A stretch of DNA of 64,000 bases from Nanosynbacter sp. (lineage in GTDB: Bacteria > Patescibacteriota > Saccharimonadia > Saccharimonadales > Saccharimonadaceae). This document shows positions 32,044-40,305 of the stretch, one piece after another; the stretch's first letter is position 1, and every line of letters begins with the position of its first letter. The stretch is from NCBI GenBank assembly GCA_015257665.1, contig JABZJS010000004.1, positions 1 to 64,000 of the forward strand, given 5' to 3'. The notes under the pieces are model-generated. The model saw only the letters and a program-made list of their open reading frames with translations, did no database searches and was not told the DNA's origin. The position numbers were made by a program, and so were the translations under genes.

Positions 32044-32217
32044 TTATTTCTGCTTACGGCTCTCGATAAACATCATAATAAGCCAGATAATGACGACGAT
32101 TGCTGCGAGCGAGAGTAGTCCGTTGATGATCCATGCGGCCAGCTTTAGTGCTGCACCAAGCAGCCATGCGGCAATAATGACAATAGCGATTGTGAGAATA
32201 AGTCGAGATAGTTTCAT
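32044..32217 (-). CDS. Small two-helix membrane protein
   Basis: This 57-residue protein has two membrane helices (about residues 5-27 and 31-50) and a short basic end (ESRKQK). It was not obvious as a long frame but has a very clear start: TATACT (32224-32229 on the minus strand) lies exactly 6 nt before the ATG. It is divergent from the mutY-like gene, and the -10 boxes of the two genes overlap in AGTATACTATACT. The function is unknown. Confidence 0.7.
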   Translation of the reverse strand: MKLSRLILTIAIVIIAAWLLGAALKLAAWIINGLLSLAAIVVIIWLIMMFIESRKQK

Positions 32218-32238
32218 CCTTTTAGTATACTATACTCT

Positions 32239-32994
32239 ATGGACACAGCGCAATTTCAGGCCATGATATGGCACAAAGCCAAGCAGCTCTACCGCCCTAT
32301 GCCGTGGCGCAGCCAGCCAATGCTGTACTATGTGCTGGTCAGTGAGCTGATGCTGCAGCAGACGCAGGTAGCGCGGGTGCTACCTAAGTTTGCCGAGTTT
32401 ACCACCCGCTTCCCGACTATCGAGACCTTGGCAGCTGCCCAGCTATCGGCGGTTCTGCAGGCCTGGCAGGGTTTGGGGTATAATCGCCGGGCCAAATATC
32501 TACACAGCGCGGCACAGGCGATTGCTGCTGGTGCACCTATTGCGACGCAGGCCGACCTTATGGCGCTGCCTGGTGTTGGTGTCAATACCGCTGGAGCCAT
32601 CATGAACTATGTGTACCAGGTCCCAACCGCCTTTGTAGAGACCAATATCCGCACGGTGTATTTTAATCACTTTTTTGCTGGGCAGGAGCGCGTGGCAGAT
32701 AGGGATGTGCTGGCGCTGGTGGAGCAGACGATGGATAAAGAGCAGCCCCGCCAGTGGTTCTGGGCGCTGATGGACTACGGTGCCGAGCTGAAGGCGGCGG
32801 GCAAGGGTCAGCTCGGCACCAGCCGGCACTACACGCGGCAGTCGCGCTTTGCTGGCAGCCTGCGCCAGATGCGGGGTGAAATTGTGCGGCGCATGGCGCA
32901 GGGGCAACCACTGAGTGTCATTACCCAGGAGCTGCAGGGTGACCCGCGTTTTGCTGCTGCACTGAATGGACTACGGAAGGATGGGCTTGTATGA
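32239..32994 (+). CDS. mutY: MutY-like adenine glycosylase lacking the Fe-S cluster
   Basis: The 251-residue HhH-GPD glycosylase has VSELMLQQTQV (catalytic E36), QGLGYNRRA and the hairpin PGVGVNTAGAI. It should remove adenine mispaired with 8-oxoguanine. Three features are unusual. The four-Cys Fe-S cluster at the C-terminus is absent; the region reads MDYGAELKAAGKGQLG with no Cys. The catalytic Asp of LDGN is Glu (FVETN, E134). There is no C-terminal NUDT1-like domain. Cluster-less MutY proteins are known from a few bacteria and protists. TATACT lies 7 nt before the ATG. The next gene overlaps by ATGA. Confidence 0.82.
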   Translation: MDTAQFQAMIWHKAKQLYRPMPWRSQPMLYYVLVSELMLQQTQVARVLPKFAEFTTRFPTIETLAAAQLSAVLQAWQGLGYNRRAKYLHSAAQAIAAGAPIATQADLMALPGVGVNTAGAIMNYVYQVPTAFVETNIRTVYFNHFFAGQERVADRDVLALVEQTMDKEQPRQWFWALMDYGAELKAAGKGQLGTSRHYTRQSRFAGSLRQMRGEIVRRMAQGQPLSVITQELQGDPRFAAALNGLRKDGLV

Positions 32995-33287
32995 GTGAGT
33001 TAGCTCTCACGCGAGCAGAGGCTATCGCGCTATGTCACACGTGGGCGCGGATGCTTCGCCGAGAGTATACGATCGACACACTGGTGAGTGACTATGGCGA
33101 TGGGGTGCTTATGTCTGACCAGTTGGCCTATCCGCTTGAGATGCAGCCATGGATCACGCCAGAAACGGAGCCGCTCCTCTGGGCGATTCGCGACCATGCA
33201 GTAGATGTCGATATTGACCACACCCGGCGAGCTGATTGGGAGAAGCTACTGGAGCTGATCGATCAGCTACCAAAGAGTGAGTCATGA
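32991..33287 (+). CDS. Hypothetical protein downstream of mutY
   Basis: This 98-residue acidic soluble protein is unrecognised. The start overlaps the MutY stop by 4 bases (ATGA), so it is translationally coupled. Several Trp residues and an Asp-rich helix (DHAVDVDIDHTRRADWEKL) are notable. Coupling hints at a shared role with the glycosylase, but nothing in the sequence shows what. Confidence 0.6.
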   Translation: MSELALTRAEAIALCHTWARMLRREYTIDTLVSDYGDGVLMSDQLAYPLEMQPWITPETEPLLWAIRDHAVDVDIDHTRRADWEKLLELIDQLPKSES

Positions 33288-33475
33288 GATACGTGGAGAC
33301 ATTAGCGCTAGATAGTGCGTGACAATAGCAGCTTTTCTAACCTATGACCTGCACATAGCTTCCTATGCAAGCAATGAATAGCTGATAGGTATATTCATTT
33401 TTATGAAAAGTAAGGAAGTCAGGGTAGAGAATAGCCACATAACGGAGATTCAAGGTAATAAGGCTCTTGGCCACT

Positions 33476-34018
33476 CTACAATTGCACGCCAAGCCACCCA
33501 GCGAGCACTGTGCCAGCGCCATAGGCAAGGACAGCAGCGATAGCACCAAGGGCGAAGGTCTGCAAGGCAGCGACAATTGGATTCTCACCACCAACTTTGC
33601 CCTTGATATAGCCAATTGCTACAAAAGTGAGTGCCGTCGCTCCCGAGCTGATATAAAATAGCAGAGGGTGAGCCGCGCTTGAGCCGCGTGCCAGCACATG
33701 GGCAAGATAGGGGATAACAGGCACACTACCAACGACAACGAAGGCAGCAAAGGTCATGAAGCCGATGATTTTTGGTGAGGCGCGTTTGCTTGTACTCCGC
33801 GCCGACTCATCGTGCTCAGCACTGGCCGCGAGGTAGGCGCTAGCACCCATCGAGAAGCCATCGGCAATAAGGTTAGCTGCGCCTAGCACCAAGATAATTG
33901 CACTCGAGATACCCGCACCAGCACTGGCTGCTACTACAGCAAAGGTTGTGACGGTACCATCGACTGCACCATAGACAAATTCAGAAATATAACGTTTGAG
34001 GACAGGTTTCATATTCAT
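33476..34018 (-). CDS. VIT1/CCC1-family transporter
   Basis: The 180 residues have about five membrane helices and the VIT family opening YGAVDGTVTTFAVVA followed by LGAANLIADGFSMGASAYLA. Family members export Fe2+ or Mn2+ from the cytosol. The typical cytoplasmic metal-binding insertion is short here. TATACT lies 9 bases before the ATG at 34018. It is isolated from other genes and convergent with the one at 32991. Confidence 0.88.
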   Translation of the reverse strand: MNMKPVLKRYISEFVYGAVDGTVTTFAVVAASAGAGISSAIILVLGAANLIADGFSMGASAYLAASAEHDESARSTSKRASPKIIGFMTFAAFVVVGSVPVIPYLAHVLARGSSAAHPLLFYISSGATALTFVAIGYIKGKVGGENPIVAALQTFALGAIAAVLAYGAGTVLAGWLGVQL

Positions 34019-34369
34019 AACTTGGTTAGTATAGCATAGTGTGGTACAAACGCAAAAAATTGTACTTTGGGTGGGTGAAGTGTTTTGGTACTGTCATCAC
34101 ACCTATATTCTCAGATTTTTGTACTATACATTGCTGACTGCCGAGGATGAGTCTCTCGGGCTGAGCGCAAAATGATGAGCACAATCGATCACGCTTCATC
34201 ATATAAGACGCAACCACGAGCGGCTGGTGGAGATATGATGAAGATCATAAGGTGGAGGTGGTAATGGGCGTCTAATCAGTGAGAGGAGCAATGAATATCT
34301 GAGCAGAATGTTCATCGTAATAGTGTGCAAAAAATAAGTATGGGGCAATAGATAGGCTGTAGATCTAGC
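34019..34369. other. Gene-free stretch
   Basis: This 351-base stretch has the -10 box of the VIT gene at its left edge and a short inverted repeat (TAGGCT/AGCCTA, about 34350-34371) at its right edge, just after the end of the metalloprotease-like gene. I see no coding region longer than about 60 codons and no convincing RNA. Confidence 0.4.
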
Positions 34370-35845
34370 CTACCGCTCGTTTGATTGCTTAGGCTTGAGG
34401 AGGAGCTGGTTGCGCTCGGCAGTGCGCGTCCGCGCCTCATCTAGCAGAGTGGTACCTTCTTGCGAGCTGAGGCTAACGGTCCGCACGTACTCACCATCGG
34501 TCTTGTCGTAGCCCGAGACAGCAACAAAGCCGAGTTGTTCGTCGGCATAAATGACGTTCTCTTTCTCGCCGCTGTAGTCGATTTTGTTAAAGAGGCTTAC
34601 ATCTAGCAGCGCCGTACCGCGGCCATTGTCCCACGTGGCAAAGACACCAATGCGGCGCTGGGCTGCATCTGGATCAGTTGAGTCAAATGGCGTATCTTTA
34701 TCGATATACTCGATGATTGGTGCAAAGACCAGCGTATCGGCCTTGGGGAGGATCGTCTTGAGCGCGTGGTCAGCGGGCAGTGAGTATGCTAGAGCGAAAC
34801 GTTTGCGAAAGTCATACGAGAGCGGGTAGCGTCCATCGGTCGACGTGGTACACTCGACTTGGTGGCGCGAATCGAGGAAGGTAAGCTCGGCGGGCGAGTA
34901 GATTGGTTTGTGCTCCTCTGTTGTGGTAACCTCATTCGTTACTTGGCTCACTTTTGTATCTGCATCGGTGTAAACCATAGAATTACCCATAACAGTGACG
35001 GGGGAGGCGTATTCATTCACAGCGTCAGACTTATCGCGCTTGCTGAGGCCACAGCCCATAGCAAGCAGCTGCTGGATAGTATCGACAGCACAGTACTGCG
35101 TTATATTGCCCTCGGCATCAGTAATGAGGCAGTCCATCACCATCTCATGCCCCATGCCTTTGCCGAACTGCTTTTCCTTGCTGGGGTCGCTGTTTTTCTC
35201 ATCTCTCGAGAGTACGTGTCCAACCTCATGACTGTATACGTTGCCACCAGTCTTGTTGCTCAGCACAAGCACCATCGGGCCGTTGCCGCCCTTGGCTTTG
35301 TCTTCGTCGGTGCTCTGGAAGGCAAGGCCGAGTACATCATTCTCCACACCTGCTGTGTTAACGGCCATCAGCATGAGTGAATGCTCACCATCCTGCACGT
35401 CTAGCTGCTCACGGTATTCTTCGGCAATTTTTTTGATTTGGTCGTTGGAGTAATAGTATTCGGTCGTGCCGTCTTCCTTGGTGCGAGTGCTGTCTGGCGC
35501 AGTGTTGCAGACAAACTCGGTTATGTGAAACTGATATGCATCGCGAGTTGTGTGAGTGATGCGGCCAGTGTGGACGCGCACTTCTTCGTATATTTCTTCG
35601 TTGGTCTTGCCAGGCTCGAAGCCAGCCGCATTAAGAGCCACAACGCCGAGTCGGACAACGACCGGCTGGAATGAATCATTCTCGTGGTCTTGGCACTGTT
35701 CTGCAGAAGGCTGAGGGGTGTCGCCGCTGAGTAGAGCACTCAGTGCTCCTAAGCCAGCCGCTGCTAACGCCTCGCGGCGCGATAGATGCCCTGATGGTTT
35801 TTTGACTGAGCCATCTGGTGTAGCTTCAGATTTTGAGCGAGTCAT
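34370..35845 (-). CDS. Secreted HExGH metalloprotease-like protein with Tat-type signal
   Basis: The 491 residues start with a polar head and a twin-Arg signal (LSRREALAAAGLGALSALL, RR at 23-24), suggesting Tat export. The extracytoplasmic part contains SHEVGHVLSRDE with H206, E207 and H210, the core of zinc metalloproteases. In metzincins the third ligand follows HExxHxxGxxH; here the equivalent positions are Ser and Asp. The rest is unrecognised. No TatA/TatC genes are in the window, so export by this route is unproven. TATAAT lies 9 nt before the ATG. Confidence 0.6.
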   Translation of the reverse strand: MTRSKSEATPDGSVKKPSGHLSRREALAAAGLGALSALLSGDTPQPSAEQCQDHENDSFQPVVVRLGVVALNAAGFEPGKTNEEIYEEVRVHTGRITHTTRDAYQFHITEFVCNTAPDSTRTKEDGTTEYYYSNDQIKKIAEEYREQLDVQDGEHSLMLMAVNTAGVENDVLGLAFQSTDEDKAKGGNGPMVLVLSNKTGGNVYSHEVGHVLSRDEKNSDPSKEKQFGKGMGHEMVMDCLITDAEGNITQYCAVDTIQQLLAMGCGLSKRDKSDAVNEYASPVTVMGNSMVYTDADTKVSQVTNEVTTTEEHKPIYSPAELTFLDSRHQVECTTSTDGRYPLSYDFRKRFALAYSLPADHALKTILPKADTLVFAPIIEYIDKDTPFDSTDPDAAQRRIGVFATWDNGRGTALLDVSLFNKIDYSGEKENVIYADEQLGFVAVSGYDKTDGEYVRTVSLSSQEGTTLLDEARTRTAERNQLLLKPKQSNER

Positions 35846-36027
35846 ACTAGCTATATTATATCACTAAAGAGTCAAAAATGTCAAACTATGTCGGCTTGCG
35901 CTGAGTAGTTCTAGCTATCTGCAGCTTAAGATTTTTCTTTTGAATGTTAGCTCAATCTCTTATTTTGTTATTTTCTCTTTTGTAAGCATAAATAAAGCTG
36001 AGCCACAGAGGTAAAAGTAGATTAGTA

Positions 36028-36063
36028 GAAAAATAGAACTCGCTTATTACTTAAGCGAGTTCT
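36028..36063 (-). terminator. Intrinsic terminator of the 37044-36087 operon
   Basis: AGAACTCGCTT (36035-36045) and AAGCGAGTTCT (36053-36063) form an 11-bp stem with a 7-base loop. On the minus strand it is followed by ATTTTTC. Confidence 0.85.
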
Positions 36064-36086
36064 AGGTGCGCTGCCAGCGTGAGGTG

Positions 36087-36512
36087 CTATTGCTGCTCGG
36101 CTGGCGTTTGTGTTTGCTGCTGATTCTCGGTGTCGCTATTGGTGGAGAAGAGCTGGAGTGATTCATCACTCAGGACATTTGGGTCAAAGGTGCCATCGGC
36201 GATTTTGCTGCGGCGCTGCTGGTACATCTTTTTGAATTCGTCGAGCGACTCCTTCGTGACGCTGCCTTCGGTTTTGTATGTCTCGGGCTCGGCATCGCGA
36301 GCGGCTTGCTTGCGTACCTCCTGGAAGCCAGGCCGACTGAGGTCGACCTGCGCTGCGCCACTGGTGTTGTACATATCCATAGCGATCCACACCATGACGC
36401 CCGCAATAGCGATCACCCCACAGATCATCACCAAAAAACGGTGCTCGCGCATGGTGCTTAGCTGGTGCTCAAAGTCGAGTTTATTGGGCTGGTTGGGCTG
36501 GCTGCTGGGCAC
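36087..36512 (-). CDS. Single-pass membrane protein with charged, Gln-rich tail
   Basis: This 141-residue protein has a short head, one membrane helix (about residues 25-45, VMICGVIAIAGVMVWIAM) and an extracytoplasmic tail ending in Gln/Thr repeats. I place the start at GTG 36512. AAGGAGG lies 6 bases upstream inside the previous gene, and the ATG at 36452 has no site. The two genes then overlap by 32 bases and are translationally coupled. I do not recognise the family. Confidence 0.6.
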   Translation of the reverse strand: MPSSQPNQPNKLDFEHQLSTMREHRFLVMICGVIAIAGVMVWIAMDMYNTSGAAQVDLSRPGFQEVRKQAARDAEPETYKTEGSVTKESLDEFKKMYQQRRSKIADGTFDPNVLSDESLQLFSTNSDTENQQQTQTPAEQQ

Positions 36513-37044
36513 TCGGCACCTCCTTCTTGGCAGGGAATTGCTTACTATAAAATACGTCGAACTGTGAGCCATATTGGCTCAGTAGCTGGTTGAGTCGCAA
36601 AGCGACATCAGCGACTCGTTTGCGATGTTCGCGCACGGGCTTGATGCGGTAGTAGAACTCGACCGGTTGGTCGGTGCAGTCGATACGTAGCAGCTCAGAT
36701 AACTTCTCTTCGTACTGGCGGTATTCGCTGCGGAAAGCGGTAAGCTGGGTATTGTATTCTACCGTCGTCTTGGCAAGCTCCACACCATCGAGTCGGTTGA
36801 GAGCGATGCGGCTATTAAGTGGTGCCATCAGACGGGTGGCAATCACCTCGTACTGCTGTCCTTGGTTGACCCGGACAAGCCCATCGTTGGCGTGGATGCG
36901 TCGCAGGGTAGACTTGACGCGGACACAGTTTTGTTTTATTTGAGTGAGTTGATCGTTGCTGAGTGGTGCAGCAGGCTCGGCATAGGCCGGAGAGCCAAGT
37001 GCAGCAGTAGCAATCATAACAACAGCAAGAAAAGTGCGCTTCAT
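36481..37044 (-). CDS. Secreted coiled-coil-like protein of unknown function
   Basis: The 187 residues begin with a signal peptide (residues 1-22, cleavage after AYA). A mostly helical domain follows with heptad-like stretches (TAFRSEYRQYEEKLSELL), then a Pro/Ala/Gln tail. Two Cys could form a disulfide. CATAAT lies 8 bases before the ATG, with GGGGAG between. It is the first gene of a two-gene operon with the membrane protein downstream. The function is unknown. Confidence 0.65.
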   Translation of the reverse strand: MKRTFLAVVMIATAALGSPAYAEPAAPLSNDQLTQIKQNCVRVKSTLRRIHANDGLVRVNQGQQYEVIATRLMAPLNSRIALNRLDGVELAKTTVEYNTQLTAFRSEYRQYEEKLSELLRIDCTDQPVEFYYRIKPVREHRKRVADVALRLNQLLSQYGSQFDVFYSKQFPAKKEVPSAQQPAQPAQ

Positions 37045-37101
37045 AGCTCCCCATTATGACGCATCAGAGGAGATTGGTCAAATGATTTATCTTTAAAATA
37101 A

Positions 37102-37881
37102 TTACGTAATCGCTGCTGCGATAAAGGCGATAACGATCACTAATACTGGTATCCCAAAGCCCATGATGAGAGCCATATTGATGCTTTTGTCGATGATAAT
37201 ACTGTCGCGCTCGAGGCCATCGATGATCTTGGCGAAGGATGCATAGATTTGGATAGCAGCCCACCACCAGTCGTAGTCGTTGTCAAGGGCACGCTCGATG
37301 GTGTGATCATAGAGAACACCGCCAGTACCAGGCGACACCGCGGTACCAAGACCAATCAGCAGCTGAGTGCTTACTTCGGCAAAGTCGAACTGGATGCGTT
37401 GGCCATTGACCCACATAATGATAAAACTTGCTTCGGCTGCTGCTTTGGTAATCTGCTGTGGATCAACATCGAGCGTCACGCCAACTATTTGGTTTGTTTG
37501 GGGGTTAAAATCAACGGCGCGGATGCGGTTGGTCGTCGTCCATTCGAGAATACAAGGGACTTGGCCCAAGATGGTGCGGTTGTGGTAGTGCAAGACGGGT
37601 GTTGCCATAACGAGTGGTGTGCCGTCGAAAACACTGCTGTAGTTGGCGTCCATCGCTGCTGGTGCAGGCTGTGGCGCTGGCTGTATAACAAGAGGAGCCG
37701 GCTGCCGGACGGGTGATTGCTCAGCTGGCTGGGTGAGGCTATCCTGGAGCGTTGGCTCTGATGGCTGCTGTGGCTGTGTTTGTACTAACTGCTGTGGATA
37801 ATATGGTGGTGGCGCAGGCTGAGTCTGGGGTAGGGCCGCCAGCTGTGATCGATTAGGATAAGAAGGAAATTGCTGATTCAT
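37102..37881 (-). CDS. Pro/Gln-rich protein with C-terminal membrane anchor
   Basis: The 259 residues start with an ~80-residue disordered region rich in Pro and Gln. A beta-rich domain follows (about 90-180, VLHYHNRTILGQVPCILEW), then a C-terminal membrane helix (about 232-257). Such tail-anchored proteins keep the bulk in the cytosol. I do not recognise the family. TATAAT (37888-37893 on the minus strand) is exactly 6 nt before the ATG, a leaderless start. Confidence 0.65.
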   Translation of the reverse strand: MNQQFPSYPNRSQLAALPQTQPAPPPYYPQQLVQTQPQQPSEPTLQDSLTQPAEQSPVRQPAPLVIQPAPQPAPAAMDANYSSVFDGTPLVMATPVLHYHNRTILGQVPCILEWTTTNRIRAVDFNPQTNQIVGVTLDVDPQQITKAAAEASFIIMWVNGQRIQFDFAEVSTQLLIGLGTAVSPGTGGVLYDHTIERALDNDYDWWWAAIQIYASFAKIIDGLERDSIIIDKSINMALIMGFGIPVLVIVIAFIAAAIT

Positions 37882-38037
37882 GAGCGTATTATACTATACC
37901 GGTAAATACGCGATACGTCTTAACAGAAGTCATATACCTTGAGATCAGAGCTTCATTAAAGCATACTAGCTCAGCAGGATATCCGCTACGCAGAATGAAT
38001 TTTGGTTGTGGCGGGAGCAATGCATACGCAATAGAGG

Positions 38038-38871
38038 TTATTTGTGCTTGCCTGGCGAGGCTGCGCCGAGCTCGATGTGCTCTTTTTCAAACTCACGCAG
38101 GATCCGTCGCCGCATCTCGGCCGTGAGGGCCCACTGGTCGGATGGTTGGGTCTTGCCAGAGACGACAAGGCTAATCGACGACGCATTGAAGTCGCCAAGA
38201 ATGTCGAAATGTGGTGGCTCGATCACTTTGCGCTGCCATTTTTCCTCGCCAGAAATTTCCTCACCAATCCGATTGATGATATCGCTGGCGGTACTAATGT
38301 TGGTGTCAGGTGCAACGGTAATGGTGAAGTATACTTTGCTATAGCCCATCGTCTTGTTGATGACATGCTGCACCACACCATTAGGGAAGAAGTGGACATT
38401 GCCCTCGACATCGCGGATCACTGTGGAGCGCACGCCGATCCGCTCGACCGTCCCGCCAAAGCCATCGATCTCGATAATATCTCCTACCCGATACTGGTTT
38501 TCGCTAATAATAAATACCCCTGAGAGAAAATCCTTAACGAGCGACTGCGCGCCAAACCCGAAGGCAACACCAATAATCCCTGCGCTCGCAAACAGTGGTG
38601 CAAGAGCTGCACTATTGAAAAAATGAGTAAAGATAGCATAGCCCGCAATCACCACGACAATAATGCGCCATACATTAGCAAAGAGCCCGCCCAGCGTCTT
38701 GTGCCGCTTCTCGAGATCCTTCTTAGGCAGCGTACGCTGATATGTGGTAACGAAGGCATGCCGTGTCAGCCACATCACTACGCGTGGCCCCACCCAATAC
38801 AGTGCAATCGCCACGATAATAATAATGATAATCTCTAGTGCAGTGATCTCAGGTGAGGTAATTGGCTTCAT
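38038..38871 (-). CDS. mscS: MscS-family mechanosensitive channel
   Basis: The 277 residues have two or three membrane helices and the MscS core. FASAGIIGVAFGFGAQSLVKD is the pore-lining TM3, followed by GVFIISENQYRVGDII and GTVERIGVRST of the beta domain and a C-terminal alpha/beta vestibule. These channels release solutes on hypo-osmotic shock. TATACT lies 8 nt before the ATG. The gene is divergent from tsaC with only 20 bases between. Confidence 0.92.
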   Translation of the reverse strand: MKPITSPEITALEIIIIIIVAIALYWVGPRVVMWLTRHAFVTTYQRTLPKKDLEKRHKTLGGLFANVWRIIVVVIAGYAIFTHFFNSAALAPLFASAGIIGVAFGFGAQSLVKDFLSGVFIISENQYRVGDIIEIDGFGGTVERIGVRSTVIRDVEGNVHFFPNGVVQHVINKTMGYSKVYFTITVAPDTNISTASDIINRIGEEISGEEKWQRKVIEPPHFDILGDFNASSISLVVSGKTQPSDQWALTAEMRRRILREFEKEHIELGAASPGKHK

Positions 38872-38891
38872 AATATGGTAGTATAACAGAT

Positions 38892-39425
38892 GTGAATGAT
38901 GAATTAAACCAGCTTGTGCTTACCTTGCAGCGTGGTGGCGTGGCAGTACTCCGGACTGATACACTGTATGGCATTGTTGCCCGAGCAGATAACGAAGCGG
39001 CAGTAGCGCGGGTGTATCGACTTAAGCGGCGTGATAGCAATAAATCATCCATCATCCTTGTGGCTGATGCCAGCCAAACCTATGCCGATGTACCCACCTT
39101 ACCGTCGCTTGATACCTCTCAGCCCACGAGTATCTTGCTCGATTCGCCCCATGCCCCGCAGTGGTTACGCCGCGCTAATGATATGCTGGCCTATCGCCAG
39201 CCGCAGCTGCCGTGGCTCCAGGCGGTCTTGCGTCAGACTGGCCCGTTGATCGCTCCCAGTGCCAACCTCGAGGGGCAGCTGCCCGCTCGCACTATTGCCG
39301 AGGCTCGTGCTTACTTTGGTGATGGTGTCGATTACTATTATGATGGCGGCACTGTGCCGACTGATACGCCACCATCACGCTTGGTACGGGTGCTATCTGA
39401 TGGGGTAGTGGAGCGGCTCAGGTAG
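38892..39425 (+). CDS. tsaC: TsaC/Sua5-family threonylcarbamoyl-AMP synthase
   Basis: This 177-residue YrdC-fold enzyme makes threonylcarbamoyl-AMP, the first step of the t6A37 modification on ANN-decoding tRNAs. Visible motifs are VLRTDTLYGIVA, LKRRDSNKSSIILV and GPLIAPSANLEGQ. It is the short TsaC form without the Sua5 C-terminal domain. The start is GTG at 38892, four bases after TATAAC. The t6A function fits a window that also holds the CAU tRNAs and TilS. Confidence 0.9.
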   Translation: MNDELNQLVLTLQRGGVAVLRTDTLYGIVARADNEAAVARVYRLKRRDSNKSSIILVADASQTYADVPTLPSLDTSQPTSILLDSPHAPQWLRRANDMLAYRQPQLPWLQAVLRQTGPLIAPSANLEGQLPARTIAEARAYFGDGVDYYYDGGTVPTDTPPSRLVRVLSDGVVERLR

Positions 39426-39615
39426 GGCATAATAACCTGAGAAAAAGTTAGAAGCTTACCTAGTGATGTAAGTATTACAACATTTTTTAGAGAGATTCTC
39501 TTTACTCGAGTGAAAAACATGCTAGACAAATAGTGAATTCTCATACCTCACCCAAATAACGTGGAGCGTGGGGTCACCCGCGAAAGAGGCCATGTGATTC
39601 AGGTATAATAGACTC

Positions 39616-40287
39616 ATGACGTATCTTGACCCTCAGCAATTTATCATCACTCGCAAACGCAAGAAATATCGCTTTGCTAAGTTCCATAACGCCACCAACT
39701 GCTACGAGTACGACGAATGGTGCCAGGCAACACCAGAGGTGCGGCAGAGTGCGACAGTGCTCGAGGTTGGCGCTGGTACCGGGATGTTTAGTGTGGAGCT
39801 AGCGGCGCAGTACCCGGATGAGATGTTTGTGGCACTGGACGTTAAGGGTGATCGCTTGCAAAAAGGTGCATACACGGCGCTCGAGCGTGGCATCACCAAT
39901 GTGTTGTTTGTGCGGGCTCGGGCCGATCAGATTGGCGAGCTCTTTGCTGCTCACTCACTCAAGCAGTTGTGGGTGACTTTTCCTGATCCATTCCCTAAGC
40001 GGCGCAGTGCTGGCCGGCGTCTTACCCACCCAACATTTTTGCGCCAGTACGAGCAGCTGTTGCGGCCTGGTGGCTCGCTTTTGCTCAAGCATGATGATCG
40101 TGATTTCTTTTGTTGGAGCCTGGAGCGGCTCGTTGCCTGTCAGTGGTCGATTCGTGAATTATCTTTCGATCTCCACGAGTCGTCACTGCCTGATGAATAC
40201 AAGACGCTCACCGCCTACGAACAGCGCTGGATGAGTGAGGGGAAAGCGATTGGCTGCGTGCGAGCGACGACCGGTAATGGCCAGTAG
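39616..40287 (+). CDS. trmB: tRNA (guanine-N7-)-methyltransferase
   Basis: TrmB methylates G46 in the variable loop of tRNAs using SAM. The 223 residues show the SAM motif VLEVGAGTGMFSVELA and the family signature WVTFPDPFPKRR, then LLKHDDRDFF. TATAAT (39604-39609) is 6 nt before the ATG. The 15 bases from -10 box to start codon are identical to those at the HAD gene at 833. Confidence 0.94.
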   Translation: MTYLDPQQFIITRKRKKYRFAKFHNATNCYEYDEWCQATPEVRQSATVLEVGAGTGMFSVELAAQYPDEMFVALDVKGDRLQKGAYTALERGITNVLFVRARADQIGELFAAHSLKQLWVTFPDPFPKRRSAGRRLTHPTFLRQYEQLLRPGGSLLLKHDDRDFFCWSLERLVACQWSIRELSFDLHESSLPDEYKTLTAYEQRWMSEGKAIGCVRATTGNGQ

Positions 40288-40305
40288 TACCGCTTCGTAG
40301 CAAGA

